Assembly: GCA_033675265.1 (NCBI GenBank)
Contig: JAUJYZ010000744.1
Location: 69,501 to 133,500, forward strand
Source of the DNA: Actinostola sp. cb2023
Lineage: Eukaryota > Cnidaria > Anthozoa > Actiniaria > Actinostolidae
Length of the DNA stretch: 64,000 nucleotides
Reading direction: 5' to 3'
Part shown: positions 31,500 to 42,300 of the stretch, one piece after another
Position numbering within the stretch: the first letter of the stretch is position 1
Layout: every line of letters begins with the position of its first letter
The notes under the pieces: model-generated
Seen by the model: only the letters and a program-made list of their open reading frames with translations
Told to the model about the DNA's origin: nothing
The model's database searches: none
Position numbers and translations under genes: made by a program

Positions 31500-34400
31500 T
31501 TTTTGAATCCAATAGCTAGGGTATGAATACCATCTGGTTGTATAATCCGTTTGTCATCATCTCTAGATAATGCTATTTTGTTTACAGTTTCTGTATATAT
31601 ATGATGTTTATGAGATCTTATAACATTCATCTTCCGAAGTTGCTTTTTTCCTGTATCAAGACAATTCTTATAATCCTCGAATGTGATCTCACTTTTAACA
31701 ACAGATCTTTTCACACCCTTACAACGCTTCACCTCAATATTATCAATCTTGTACGCATATAACTTGGCTCTAAGGCCTACGAATTCCACAATCTCATTAC
31801 CGGCAGTCTCGTCCTTCATCATGCCGATAACCTTTTTATTAACAAAATTTTTGATTCCGGCATGATTTTTTGGATAAGCTGATGTATCGAATTTAGCATT
31901 AATATCTTTGGTGATATCTTTATAGAAATCATCAGTTTCAATCTGATACAAAAGACTGTCTGTGTCTGTGAACATCAATTTTGATTTATTCCCATACTTA
32001 TTTTTGATATAATTATAGTGGAAATCATACATGAGATTCTTAGATATATCAAGGATGCTCATACCTACAAATATAGGCTTGTTGAATACCAGCTCTGTCT
32101 TACCCATATGAATGGCAACAAGATCTTCACTGAATATCGTCCGCTTTTTATAATTGGACTTATTGATTAATTTAGCAGCTTGAGCTTGACTATTAACAAG
32201 TCTAATATCCTGTCGATTACGAATATTTTCCATACATTTGCCATACACAGAATTATTAAGAAGTTTGAAGAAATCCTTTTCGAAATTATTTTTTGCCTTT
32301 GTCCGTAGTGTTGTGTTCAGTGCTATATACGGGGCCAGCCAGTTTGATTCTTGAAATGTGATACCTCGATGAATCTTTGCTATTCTAAGACCAAGACTAA
32401 TATATAGCTTAAGAGTGTCATGATGGATAATATATTTCGTCTTATTATTTAGGTTGGGGACTAATTTTTCAACCTTGTTTATAACCAACCGTTCTGGGGC
32501 GAGAGGATACTCATTATGAAGATTGTGAAGTATGTTGGGATATTCTAAATCGACCTCTAGAATGCATGGATGGCTCTCCCATGTGGTAATCTCATTATCG
32601 TTCATCCATTTGAATCCACCTGTGGGTAGCTTCTGACTCATAGCCCAACCATATAAATTATTTGCATCGAGATATTTGATGTAGGTAGATTCCTTTGTAT
32701 TATCATAATCACACATATATTTATTATTGGCCTTACTATATCGATGGGATATCGTACTAACCCCCCCTCGAATACCAGATTCAAACATTAATAGCATATC
32801 TGGATCATCACTCAGCAATTCAAGTTCTACCTTAGTCATTTTCAACATTGCATCCCAAGATAAGCCGGGGGCTGTATAATACCAACAAGGATCTAGCTTA
32901 TAATTCTTCATACACACATCTCGGAAATTCTCAAATACGTCAGCTAGTAGGATAACATCCGATCTAAGATATAAATCATGATATTCACGCATGGTCTTGA
33001 TATTGAATGTTTTCCAAATATTATGAGCATGTTTGTAATCACTATCAGATATATCACTATTATTCAACTTGTTATAGAATTTATCCTTTGATGGTAAGCT
33101 TGTTTCGTCTAGCCTATCTAAACTTGAGATGTAATCGTATGGATACACCCCTTTTCTCAATAATAGATCCAGTTCCTCTCCCACATAGAATAAACTCATA
33201 TTTCTGAATTGTTCCTTTTCGAGATTACCAACAAGGGAGTCTAGACTTGAGGCCATGAACTTGAAACTATCAATGAACCTTATCTGACGTGTCAATTTGC
33301 ACTGCTTGCCATCCTTATTAGTAAAAGTATCGACAAGAACTTCTTTGGTGAAGCTGATATACTTTTCTTCGTTATTTGGTATGACATTAATTTTACCATT
33401 ACTAACACCTAGATTCTTGATGAATAAATGACTATCATAACCGCTAAGATTGTGGAATATAACGGGGATAAACTTCGGTATCTTATAATTGAGATTGCAT
33501 TCATTGTGTGCAGCACCACGATATTTACCTGAGATATGGTTGTGGTCAAGAATTTTATTACCAAATAGCGCTTTTTCACATATGTGACAATGGGTTGCCT
33601 CATTATATTTCTTCCGATCATATGAAGTCATTTTAACCTTCTTTTTGTATTTCAAAAAGCGTGAATATAGATCTCTAACGGTTTCTTCGATTGAATTAAC
33701 GAAATGTTTACCTATATCATCAGTATCTGACTTAGCTGTATATCTAAATATTTTTGGTTGATATAGCTCATCGTTATAAGATTTTATCATATAAGAATAT
33801 CCTGATGGTTTATGCTTTTGATATTTCTGAGTGAATGAACTATCTGAAGACGGTTGGCAAGAAGATATTGGTTCAGTGGTGCATTCAATATCGGCATATA
33901 TTGCAAACGGAACTCTCATAGAATGATTCCAATTTTTGAATGATATTTTGGTTCCATTATTTGGGAGTGTTATTTTCACAGCATCATGATTTTTACAATA
34001 CTCTGAGTGCTTATCTAATGATAATTTTGTCTTAAATGACAACATACATCGTTCACAAAAGAACCGTTTGTGGGTATTAGTACAAACTTGGGAACTCAAT
34101 AATCTCGAAATATTTTTTATCCAACAATAATGATTCGTTGTGTTATTACTAATGAGTAATAGGTTAATCGTTTGTCTATCAGTCGTGTAATCACTAATGC
34201 GTAATGGATATAACTCCTTCTCGTATCCATACACATTAATTCGATACTCGGGATTATTACGCTCAAAGACCCCGATCTTATCAACCTGTACGGGAAAATG
34301 AAGTTTATCCCAAAATAGGGTCTTACTATTTGCTACAAGAGTTTTCGTTATCCTCTCATTATCTCTTTTCTCAGGGAATATAGCTCTCGTAACAGACCAT

Positions 34401-35254
34401 TTGAAGCAATGATTATCGCTATTCTTGAGATTTATAACCGCTTTCTTCAACAATAATCTGCTTGGTAATTTAATATACGAGGAACCTTTAATTGGGTTAT
34501 AACGGTCAATATGAATATTTATTTTATCAAGTGAATAAAAAATCCACCCCGACCCCGATGATTGATAGGTGTCGAATTTCTCGAGTATATTTCCAATCAT
34601 CTGATCATATAGCATACTACGATCGGTAGCTTCTAGGACTGGCGATATGGGGGTGTGAAAATAAGCCCATGTATACACTTTTTCACCATTAATAATTTTA
34701 TAAAATTGGACCTCAAGAATGATTTTAAATTTGAGAGGTTTTTTATTTATACGAACAAGATTAAGTATTTGCTTCTTTTTACTTGCTAGATAAATCTTAG
34801 GATCTACATTAGTATTATTCTCAATGACATATGATTTAATGAATCCCTTGAACGCGGCTTCCATTTTGTGAAAGGTATTCTTTCTTCGTCTCTTAAAAGT
34901 ATCATCGTGAATATTCTCCTTACCGATCTCAGGGAAATATACCGGCTTCTTATAGTCAGAATCCTGTAATGAATAACGGCTAATACCATCTTTTTTCATC
35001 TTAGCAATTCGATCATTGAAAATTTTCTGCTTGGCAATTTTTGCATGAAGTTTTGTAGGTTTTTTTGTTGGAGGTATAATTATAGGAGGAGACCGCCTTT
35101 TAGGGTTTTTTCGTAAGTCAGTAAATAATTGTACCTCATTATTAAAAGACGTAGAACCCACTAAAGAAGAGGCCTGATTCCATATTCCACCTGACAAATC
35201 TCGATAATAATTTTTTCCATTATGAGTAATTCGACGTAAAATAATTTCAGACAT
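31406..35254 (-). CDS. Protein-primed family B DNA polymerase (Polinton)
   Basis: 1,282 residues, uninterrupted. In order: a basic N-terminal extension; a C2H2-like zinc finger (CERCMLSFKTKLSLDKHSEYC, about 400-420); exonuclease motif I (AIYADIE, 451-457); an endonuclease VII/HNH-like insertion (CHIC...DHNH...G...RG, 556-587); Exo II (NLSGYDSHLF); Exo III (YLRSDVILLAD). Then polymerase motif A (YLDANNLYG, Asp863), motif B (LLNNSVYG, about 998-1004) and motif C (DTDS, 1097-1100). This is the replicative enzyme that would copy the linear element from its termini. The intact state over 3.8 kb indicates recent activity. Confidence 0.95.
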   Translation of the reverse strand: MSEIILRRITHNGKNYYRDLSGGIWNQASSLVGSTSFNNEVQLFTDLRKNPKRRSPPIIIPPTKKPTKLHAKIAKQKIFNDRIAKMKKDGISRYSLQDSDYKKPVYFPEIGKENIHDDTFKRRRKNTFHKMEAAFKGFIKSYVIENNTNVDPKIYLASKKKQILNLVRINKKPLKFKIILEVQFYKIINGEKVYTWAYFHTPISPVLEATDRSMLYDQMIGNILEKFDTYQSSGSGWIFYSLDKINIHIDRYNPIKGSSYIKLPSRLLLKKAVINLKNSDNHCFKWSVTRAIFPEKRDNERITKTLVANSKTLFWDKLHFPVQVDKIGVFERNNPEYRINVYGYEKELYPLRISDYTTDRQTINLLLISNNTTNHYCWIKNISRLLSSQVCTNTHKRFFCERCMLSFKTKLSLDKHSEYCKNHDAVKITLPNNGTKISFKNWNHSMRVPFAIYADIECTTEPISSCQPSSDSSFTQKYQKHKPSGYSYMIKSYNDELYQPKIFRYTAKSDTDDIGKHFVNSIEETVRDLYSRFLKYKKKVKMTSYDRKKYNEATHCHICEKALFGNKILDHNHISGKYRGAAHNECNLNYKIPKFIPVIFHNLSGYDSHLFIKNLGVSNGKINVIPNNEEKYISFTKEVLVDTFTNKDGKQCKLTRQIRFIDSFKFMASSLDSLVGNLEKEQFRNMSLFYVGEELDLLLRKGVYPYDYISSLDRLDETSLPSKDKFYNKLNNSDISDSDYKHAHNIWKTFNIKTMREYHDLYLRSDVILLADVFENFRDVCMKNYKLDPCWYYTAPGLSWDAMLKMTKVELELLSDDPDMLLMFESGIRGGVSTISHRYSKANNKYMCDYDNTKESTYIKYLDANNLYGWAMSQKLPTGGFKWMNDNEITTWESHPCILEVDLEYPNILHNLHNEYPLAPERLVINKVEKLVPNLNNKTKYIIHHDTLKLYISLGLRIAKIHRGITFQESNWLAPYIALNTTLRTKAKNNFEKDFFKLLNNSVYGKCMENIRNRQDIRLVNSQAQAAKLINKSNYKKRTIFSEDLVAIHMGKTELVFNKPIFVGMSILDISKNLMYDFHYNYIKNKYGNKSKLMFTDTDSLLYQIETDDFYKDITKDINAKFDTSAYPKNHAGIKNFVNKKVIGMMKDETAGNEIVEFVGLRAKLYAYKIDNIEVKRCKGVKRSVVKSEITFEDYKNCLDTGKKQLRKMNVIRSHKHHIYTETVNKIALSRDDDKRIIQPDGIHTLAIGFKNHTVSGGSSVYSGTTCNSSRTKLRLGDPLDK

Positions 35255-35681
35255 TTTTTATTTTTCCTAATATACTAAATCACCGTTTCTTTAAGCCCTT
35301 TTCATTTTTTTTGATCGGAATTTTAGGAGGAATTTTTGATGGAATTACCCTCAAACGGGTGTAGATGTAAACAATCATATGGGTCTAGGAGGTGAATCAA
35401 TCAATTTAGCTCTGAAAAATAAAAAAGTGTGATTTTACCCCAATATTTAATTTTTTTGGAAAAAAGCTGTGTTTTTGAGCTAAAATAAAATTCCAGTTTG
35501 AAATTGTTTAAAATGAGTCTAGATGGTGAAAACTAGTGGTTTTCCCCTCGATAGAATGGAACATATATGTATTAGAATCCTAATTCTGAGACGATTGAAA
35601 ATATTTACATACAAGTATCCAAAGCCTTCTTTTTAGAAAAAAATTTTGGTTTTTATTTTTATTTTTTGAAAATATTGATAG
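35255..35681. other. AT-rich gap between polymerase start and right TIR
   Basis: About 430 bp of AT-rich sequence with no open frame of note. It presumably holds the polymerase promoter; the ATG at 35254 is preceded by an AT-rich leader. Nothing else recognised. Confidence 0.4.
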
Positions 35682-36046
35682 GATTTTATATATGAATTAT
35701 CCAGGTGATATTTTCAACAAATAGGCTGTAGATGTCGAAAACGTGTATATTCAGAGGGTGTAAACAGTATAATATAAAGCATTTAAATGGGTGTAGATAG
35801 TCGTTGAAAAAAATTGAAGGGGTACTCCTAGAGAAGGTAATTTTGGAGGAATTTTTTGAGGTGTCTATAAGCGGATTTCCCTGATTTGAAAATATGGAAT
35901 TATATCTTATAAAATAAGCTATAATATTCACCTGATTTTTCACCTGATTTTTCACCTGATATATTTCACCTGATATTTCACCTGATATTTACCCCGATAT
36001 TTCACCTGTTTTCAAAATGCGCCAGAAACGGCCATTGCCTACTACT
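35682..36046. repeat. Polinton right terminal inverted repeat
   Basis: Reverse complement of 21482-21846, ending CCATTGCCTACTACT. The TTCTTT after CTAC is the second copy of the target duplication. The open frame 35686-35955 (minus) encodes the same 89 residues as in the left TIR, showing identity over at least 270 bp. Confidence 0.93.
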
Positions 36047-36240
36047 TCTTTATATTTCTTTAACCCCCGTCCCCCCTGTTCAATGTTGATGTTTCGGAAA
36101 CTAGACACCCTAGACATGATTATGTAGACATTAGAGCTGATAATTTATAGGATCGCAAAAACACTTCTTTATATTTCTTTAACCCCCGTCCCCCCTGTTC
36201 AATGTTGATGTTTCAGAAACTAGACACACGAGGTATGATG
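36046..36240. repeat. 119-bp tandem array, right part
   Basis: About 1.6 further copies of the 119-bp unit that was split by the Polinton insertion, followed by a G-rich tract (36265-36290). Confidence 0.9.
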
Positions 36241-36374
36241 TTGGACAACGAACAACATTGTTTTGGAGGGTGGGGGGGGGCAGGGGAGAGAGGGTAATCC
36301 CCTTTGGGAGCCGAATTGTACCCAAAAACTTGGATGTGTCTCAACAGTTTTGTCCAAGATTATGGATCTCTTAC

Positions 36375-36498
36375 CCAGGTCCCAGTGGACAGCTCCTCCC
36401 CAGTCTCTGGATCGTGGTAGACCTTCTCAGACATCCAATAACCCATTCCAAACACAAACGCTCCTTCGACTTGGCCAATGTCAATTTCTGGGTTCAAA
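36375..36498 (-). CDS. XDH/AOX-like exon 13
   Basis: 124 bp between AAATAG and GTAAGA, phase 2 to 0. It encodes LNPEIDIGQVEGAFVFGMGY then WMSEKVYHDPETGEELSTGTW, the strongly conserved IDIGQVEGAF region of the molybdopterin domain. Confidence 0.93.
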
Positions 36499-36570
36499 CT
36501 ATTTGAAATAAATTTGCGAAAAGTAAGTTTACAATTTACAAGTAATCATGACGACGTAAGACTTTCGTAC

Positions 36571-36699
36571 CTTTCACCGCAGTCGTACAAAATGTCAGAC
36601 CTCAAGATGAGACGCTCTCCAGTCAAAATATCAACTTCTGCCTCGGTACAGCTCACTCCGTAAGCCAAGTAACCCTCTCCCATTAGAGCACCTTCGATA
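36571..36699 (-). CDS. XDH/AOX-like exon 12
   Basis: 129 bp between CCTAG and GTACGA, phase 2 to 2. It encodes IEGALMGEGYLAYGVSCTEA then EVDILTGERLILRSDILYDCG, matching the YGVACSEVEID...LTG segment of the family. Confidence 0.93.
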
Positions 36700-36719
36700 C
36701 TAGGAAAATGAAGTATAAA

Positions 36720-37240
36720 TAGAACCCCTGTTAAGCGGTCACCCCCTGTTATGCGACCAACCCCTAATGAGAGATCAACCCCCTTAAGCGACCAACCCTT
36801 GTTAAGCGGTCACCCTTCTTAAGCGACCAACCCTTGTTTAGCGGTCACCCCTCTTAAGCGACCAACCCTTGTTAAGCGGTCACCCCTCTTAAGTGACCAA
36901 CCCTTGTTAAGCCGTCACCCCCTGTTAAGCGACCAACCCCTTATAAGAGATCAACCCCCTTAAGCGACCAACCTCTAATAAGCGATCAACCCATAGAGTC
37001 GTTTTCATATGAGTGGGAAACCTACGGCACGGAGTTACGGTACGGAATCGAAGACATTGTATTCAACCAATCACAGCGCGCAAAATCATTGCTCAACCAA
37101 TCAGAATGCCTGGATACGGTACGATCATGGCGCGATAGCGGCACGGCACGAACAGTACCGTAACTACTTCCCACTCATACGAAAACGACTCTAATAAGCG
37201 ATCATCCCCTAAAGCAACCGACCCGGCTAATAAGCGATTC
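36720..37240. repeat. AAGCG(A/G)CCAACCC-type minisatellite (intron 11)
   Basis: Imperfect alternating units GTTAAGCGGTCACCCC and TTAAGCGACCAACCC run through the intron. They are interrupted by a 196-bp MITE at 36996-37191. Confidence 0.8.
36996..37191. repeat. TA-flanked MITE nested in the minisatellite
   Basis: GAGTCGTTTTCATATGAGTGGGAA is matched by TTCCCACTCATACGAAAACGACTC, and TA flanks both ends. The surrounding array phrase CCCxTAATAAGCG is restored when the element is removed. The GAGT terminus and TA target are shared with the elements at 6619 and 54957. Confidence 0.85.
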
Positions 37241-37297
37241 CATGCATGACAGTGAAAAGAAAAAGAAACGTCTAGGAGCACGAGTTACGTCACTTAC

Positions 37298-37428
37298 CTG
37301 TACTTGGCCGAGAGGTCGACCTGTTGGCCCATACACATTGTAATAAGTTGCTTCCACGGAATACCAGGATTGGCGTCACGGATTGGCTTGATCCGCTCAT
37401 TCAGCATTTTACAACATTCCATTGTACC
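37298..37428 (-). CDS. XDH/AOX-like exon 11
   Basis: 131 bp between TTTAAAG and GTAAGT, phase 0 to 2. It encodes GTMECCKMLNERIKPIRDAN then PGIPWKQLITMCMGQQVDLSAKY, equivalent to the family segment before the ATGFY loop. Confidence 0.92.
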
Positions 37429-37530
37429 CTTTAAAATACAATCTCTGAGTCTTACTTACATTCAGGTGTTCAATTGCGGGTTTCAACGGAAATGTCACAT
37501 CAAAGTCGCATGGGAACAACACTAAAGATG

Positions 37531-37814
37531 TATATAGCTAATTGCATAATCGTTGTCGGGTTGAAAATCATGAAAGCTATGACCAGAAGGAATTCTGGGA
37601 AATTAAAACTCTCAAATAACACCGTCAAATGATTGACCTTTCTATGCAGACTTGTAGGTTCTTAGTTAAATATATAGCTCATATACCTTCAAAACTACGA
37701 GAACATTGAATATATGCAGGCAGATATGTAACTGATTTCCCATCGATCCTTGCGGTCTCAGCTTCTATGATTTATGATTTTCAACCCGACAACGATTATC
37801 CAATTAGCTATATA
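37531..37814. repeat. Foldback element (intron 10)
   Basis: TATATAGCTAATTGCATAATCGTTGTCGGGTTGAAAATCAT is mirrored by ATGATTTTCAACCCGACAACG...AATTAGCTATATA. The centre does not pair. Not coding. Confidence 0.8.
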
Positions 37815-38992
37815 TTTTATGTTATTATGTAATGTAAAACGCATTGAGACGTCAGTTTAATGCGTTAAACAAGAACTTATTATTATTATTATTATATGTA
37901 TGTATGTATATGTTAAGATGCATGTTTATAAAATAATTTAGATATAACGCGCGCTCTGATTGGTTAATTACCATGTTGATATGAGGCTATGTAAACATGG
38001 TTCATGACCTTGAACAACCTTGAAGCAATGCAGTGGATTTGATTGTAAAAATAACTGACCACAAATGTATTTTTTTCTGTTGTCAAACATGTTTTATTTA
38101 ATAAACAAAAGCCATAGAATTACAGTTTTTCTTGTTTAGTTAAGTTCAAGTTCTATCTAGATGTGATTTTGATGATTTTAACCCGAAAATTAAGTAATTT
38201 TGCAAGAATTGAGCTTCATTCAAACTCGGCCGGCAAGAAACTCGACGAATCGTCCAATTATTTCTGCCACAATAACGAAGAAAACTAAACTGATATAACG
38301 GCTCAGTTTTTTCAATCACATACTAACCATTTTGTAAGTTATACTTAGCTACACATAAGTCTTATATTTTCTCAAGAGTACGACTGAAAATATCAAGAAA
38401 AGATAGCCGTATTTATACTCACAAAAGAGTAAAAACAGAGCGATTCTTGTAGCTACACGGCGGGTTCGCCAGAACATTCATATCTCTAGTAAAATATGTC
38501 AAAGAGAAAAAATATCTTGAAATGTCTCAGAAACGTCCATCGTTTATACATTCTTGTCGAGAAAAGCGACGAAAAGATTCAAAAATACGACAAAAACTGT
38601 AGATATTTGGCTACCTGACTTCGTGCTCCATTCATCAAGATGTCAAATATTTCAGAAAGTTTGACGACTCTTCGTCATTGATCGTGATTCGGCTCAGCTT
38701 TTCTCACTTTTCTTCGTGTTTCGTGTTCACAGGATACAAAAACAAAGTGTAACAAGCATTCTTCTGCAATTTTCTGACAGAAAATAGCATTCTTCAAATC
38801 GTTTTTCGTGTCAAAACAGTAACTGCACAGATGAAAGTTGTCGAGTCGCTTTGCCATTTTGATTTCTTTCGTGAGATTTGATTGGATGATGGGCGATTTC
38901 TGACGCTTTTCAGGAGAATTGAAATTTTGATCACTAAAATCTCGCGTAAATAAAGGAGTTTTACGAAAGAAATCCTTGTAGTTATTTTATAA

Positions 38993-39116
38993 AACAAATA
39001 GAAAACGTTTTCCCGTGTTTACATAGCCTGATATAAACACTCGGGAAAGTTTGGGAGAAGTCTCGAGCTCTGTGTAAAACCGAGCCTCTATAGCTCTCGA
39101 CTTCTCCCAAACTTCC

Positions 39117-39147
<31 letters not shown>

Positions 39148-39167
39148 GAAAACGTTTTCTATTTGTT
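38993..39167. repeat. Near-perfect foldback element (intron 10)
   Basis: AACAAATAGAAAACGTTTTC...GTGTTTACATAGCCTGATAT is mirrored by ATATCAGGCTATGTAAACAC...GAAAACGTTTTCTATTTGTT. The pairing covers almost the full 175 bp. Confidence 0.85.
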
Positions 39168-39356
39168 AAATGTATAGACATGCTAAGATGTACATATGTA
39201 TAGATATGCTAAGATGTATGTATGTATAGATATGTTATCTAGTGTCTGATTTTAGGAGATGCTAAAAGGCCCCTTCAAGCCTGCAAGCCTTCGGCATTCA
39301 ATTATTCCTTTACATAGAAAGAGATAAACAAACAAACAAACAAGCAAACAAACAGA

Positions 39357-42300
39357 TTGACAGACGGATTGACTGACTAACTAACATACTGACTAACAGA
39401 GTGACTGATAGACTGACTGACTGATAGACTGACTGACTGACTGACTGACTGACTGACTGACTGACTGACTGACTGACTGACTGACTGACTGACTGACTGA
39501 CTGACTGACTGACTGACTGACTGACTGACTGACTGGTAGACTGGTAGACTGACTGACTGACTGGTAGACTGACTGACTGACTGATAAACTGACCGACTGA
39601 CTGACTGATAAACTTACTGACTGATAGACTGACTGACTGACTGGTAGACTGACTGACTGACTGACTGACTGACTGACTGATAGAAAGACTGACTGACTGA
39701 CTGACTGATAAACTGACTGACTGACTGATAAACTGACTGACTGATAAACTGGCTGACTGATAAACTGACTGACTGATAAACTGACCGACTGACTGACTGA
39801 CTGACTGACTGACTGAATGACTGACTGACTGACTGATAAACTGACTGACGACTGACTGAGTGATGACTGACTGACTGACTGACTGACTGGTGACTGACTG
39901 ACTGACTGACTGACTGACTGACTGACTGACTGACTGACTGACTGACTGAGACTGACTGACTGACTGACTGACTGACTGACTGACTGACTGACTGACTGAC
40001 TGACTGACTGACTGACTGACTAAACTGACTGACTGACTGACTGACTGACTGAACTGACTGACTGACTGACTGACTGATAAACTGACTGACTGACTGACTG
40101 ACTGACTGACTGACTGACTGACTGACTGACTGACTGACTGACTGACTGACTGACTGACTGACTGACTGACTGACTGACTGACTGACTGACTGACTGACTG
40201 ACTGACTGACTGACTGACTGACTGACTGACTGACTGACTGACTGACTGACTGACTGACTGACTGACTGACTGACTGACTGACTGACTGACTGACTGAACT
40301 GACTGACTGACTGACTGACTGACTGATGACTGACTGACTGACTGGTAGACTGACTACTGACTGACTGACTGACTGACTGACTGACTGACTGACTGACTGA
40401 CTGACTGACTGACTGACTGACTGACTGACTGACTGACTGACTGACTGACTGACTGACTGACTGACTGACTGACTGACTGACTGACTGACTGACTGACTGA
40501 CTGACTGACTGACTGACTGACTGACTGACTGACTGACTGACTGACTGACTGACTGACTGACTGACTGACTGACTGACTGACTGACTGACTGACTGACTGA
40601 CTGACTGACTGACTGACTGACTGACTGACTGACTGACTGACTGATAGACTGACTGACTGACTGACTGACTGACTGACTGACTGACTGACTGACTGACTGA
40701 CTGACTGACTGATGAACTGACTGACTGACTGACTGACTGATAGACTGACTGACTGACTGACTGACTGACTGACTGACTGACTGACTGACTGACTGACTGA
40801 CTGACTGACTGACTGACTGACTGACTGACTGACTGACTGACTGACTGACTGACTGACTGACTGACTGACTGACTGACTGACTGATAAACTGACCTGACTG
40901 ACTGACTGACTGACTGATAAACTGACTGACTGACTGACTGACTGACTGACTGACTGACTGACTGACTGACTGACTGACTGACTGACTGACTGACTGACTG
41001 ACTGACTGACTGACTGACTGACTGACTGACTGACTGACTGACTGACTGACTGACTGACTGACTAGAGACTGACTGACTGACTGACTGACTGACTGACTGA
41101 CTGACTGACTGACTGACTGACTGACTGACTGACTGACTGACTGACTGACTGACTGACTGACTGACTGACTGACTGACTGACTGACTGACTGACTGACTGA
41201 CTGACTATAAACTGACTGACTGACTGACTGACTGACTGACTGACTGACTGACTGACTGACTGACTGACTGACTGACTGACTGACTGACTGACTGACTGAC
41301 TGACTGACTGACTGACTGACTGACTGACTGACTGATAGACTGACTGACTGACTGACTGACTGACTGACTGACTGACTGACTGACTGACTGACTGACTGAC
41401 TGACTGACTGACTGACTGACTGACTGATGAAAGACTGACTGACTGACTGACTGAATGACTGACTGACTGATGACTGACTGACTGACTGACTGACTGACTG
41501 TGACTGACTGACTGACTGACTGACTGACTGACTGACTGACTGACTGACTGACTGACTGACTGACTGACTGACTGACTGACTGACTGACTGACTGACTGAC
41601 TGACTGACTGACTGACTGACTGACTGACTGACTGACTGACTGACTGACTGACTGACTGACTGACTGACTGACTGACTGACTGACTGACTGACTGACTGAC
41701 TGACTGACTGACTGACTGACTGACTGACTGACTGACTGATAGACTGACTGACTGACTGACTGACTGACTGACTGACTGACTGACTGACTGACTGACTGAC
41801 TGACTGACTGACTGATAAACTGACTGACTGACTGGTAGACTGACTGACTGACTGACTGACTGACTGACTGACTGACTGACTGACTGACTGACTGACTGAC
41901 TGACTGACTGACTGACTGACTGACTGACTGACTGACTGACTGACTGACTGACTGACTGACTGACTGACTGACTGACTGACTGACTGACTGACTGACTGAC
42001 TGACTGACTGACTGACTGACTGACTGACTGACTGACTGACTGACTGACTGACTGACTGACTGACTGACTGACTGACTGACTGACTGACTGACTGACTGAT
42101 AGAGAAGACTGACTGACTGACTGACTGATAAACTGACTGACTGACTGTGACTGACTGACTGACTGACTGACTGACTGATAAACTTACTGACTGATGACTG
42201 ACTGACTGACTGACTGACTGACTGACTGGTAGACTGACTGACTGACTGACTGACTGACTGACTGACTGACTGACTGACTGACTGTACTGACTGACTGACT

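Larger units (their letters stand above)
21482..36046. mobile_element. Polinton/Maverick element inserted in intron 13
   Basis: A 14.56-kb element bounded by 365-bp inverted repeats and a 6-bp target duplication (TTCTTT, or TCTTTA one base over), the duplication size known for Polintons. It carries the defining set: retroviral-type integrase, protein-primed family B DNA polymerase, A32-like packaging ATPase and a capsid protein, plus an HNH nuclease and several orphan genes. It lies on both strands within the intron between exons 13 and 14. TIR identity and an intact polymerase and integrase indicate recent insertion. Four structural-block genes carry frame changes. Confidence 0.93.
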
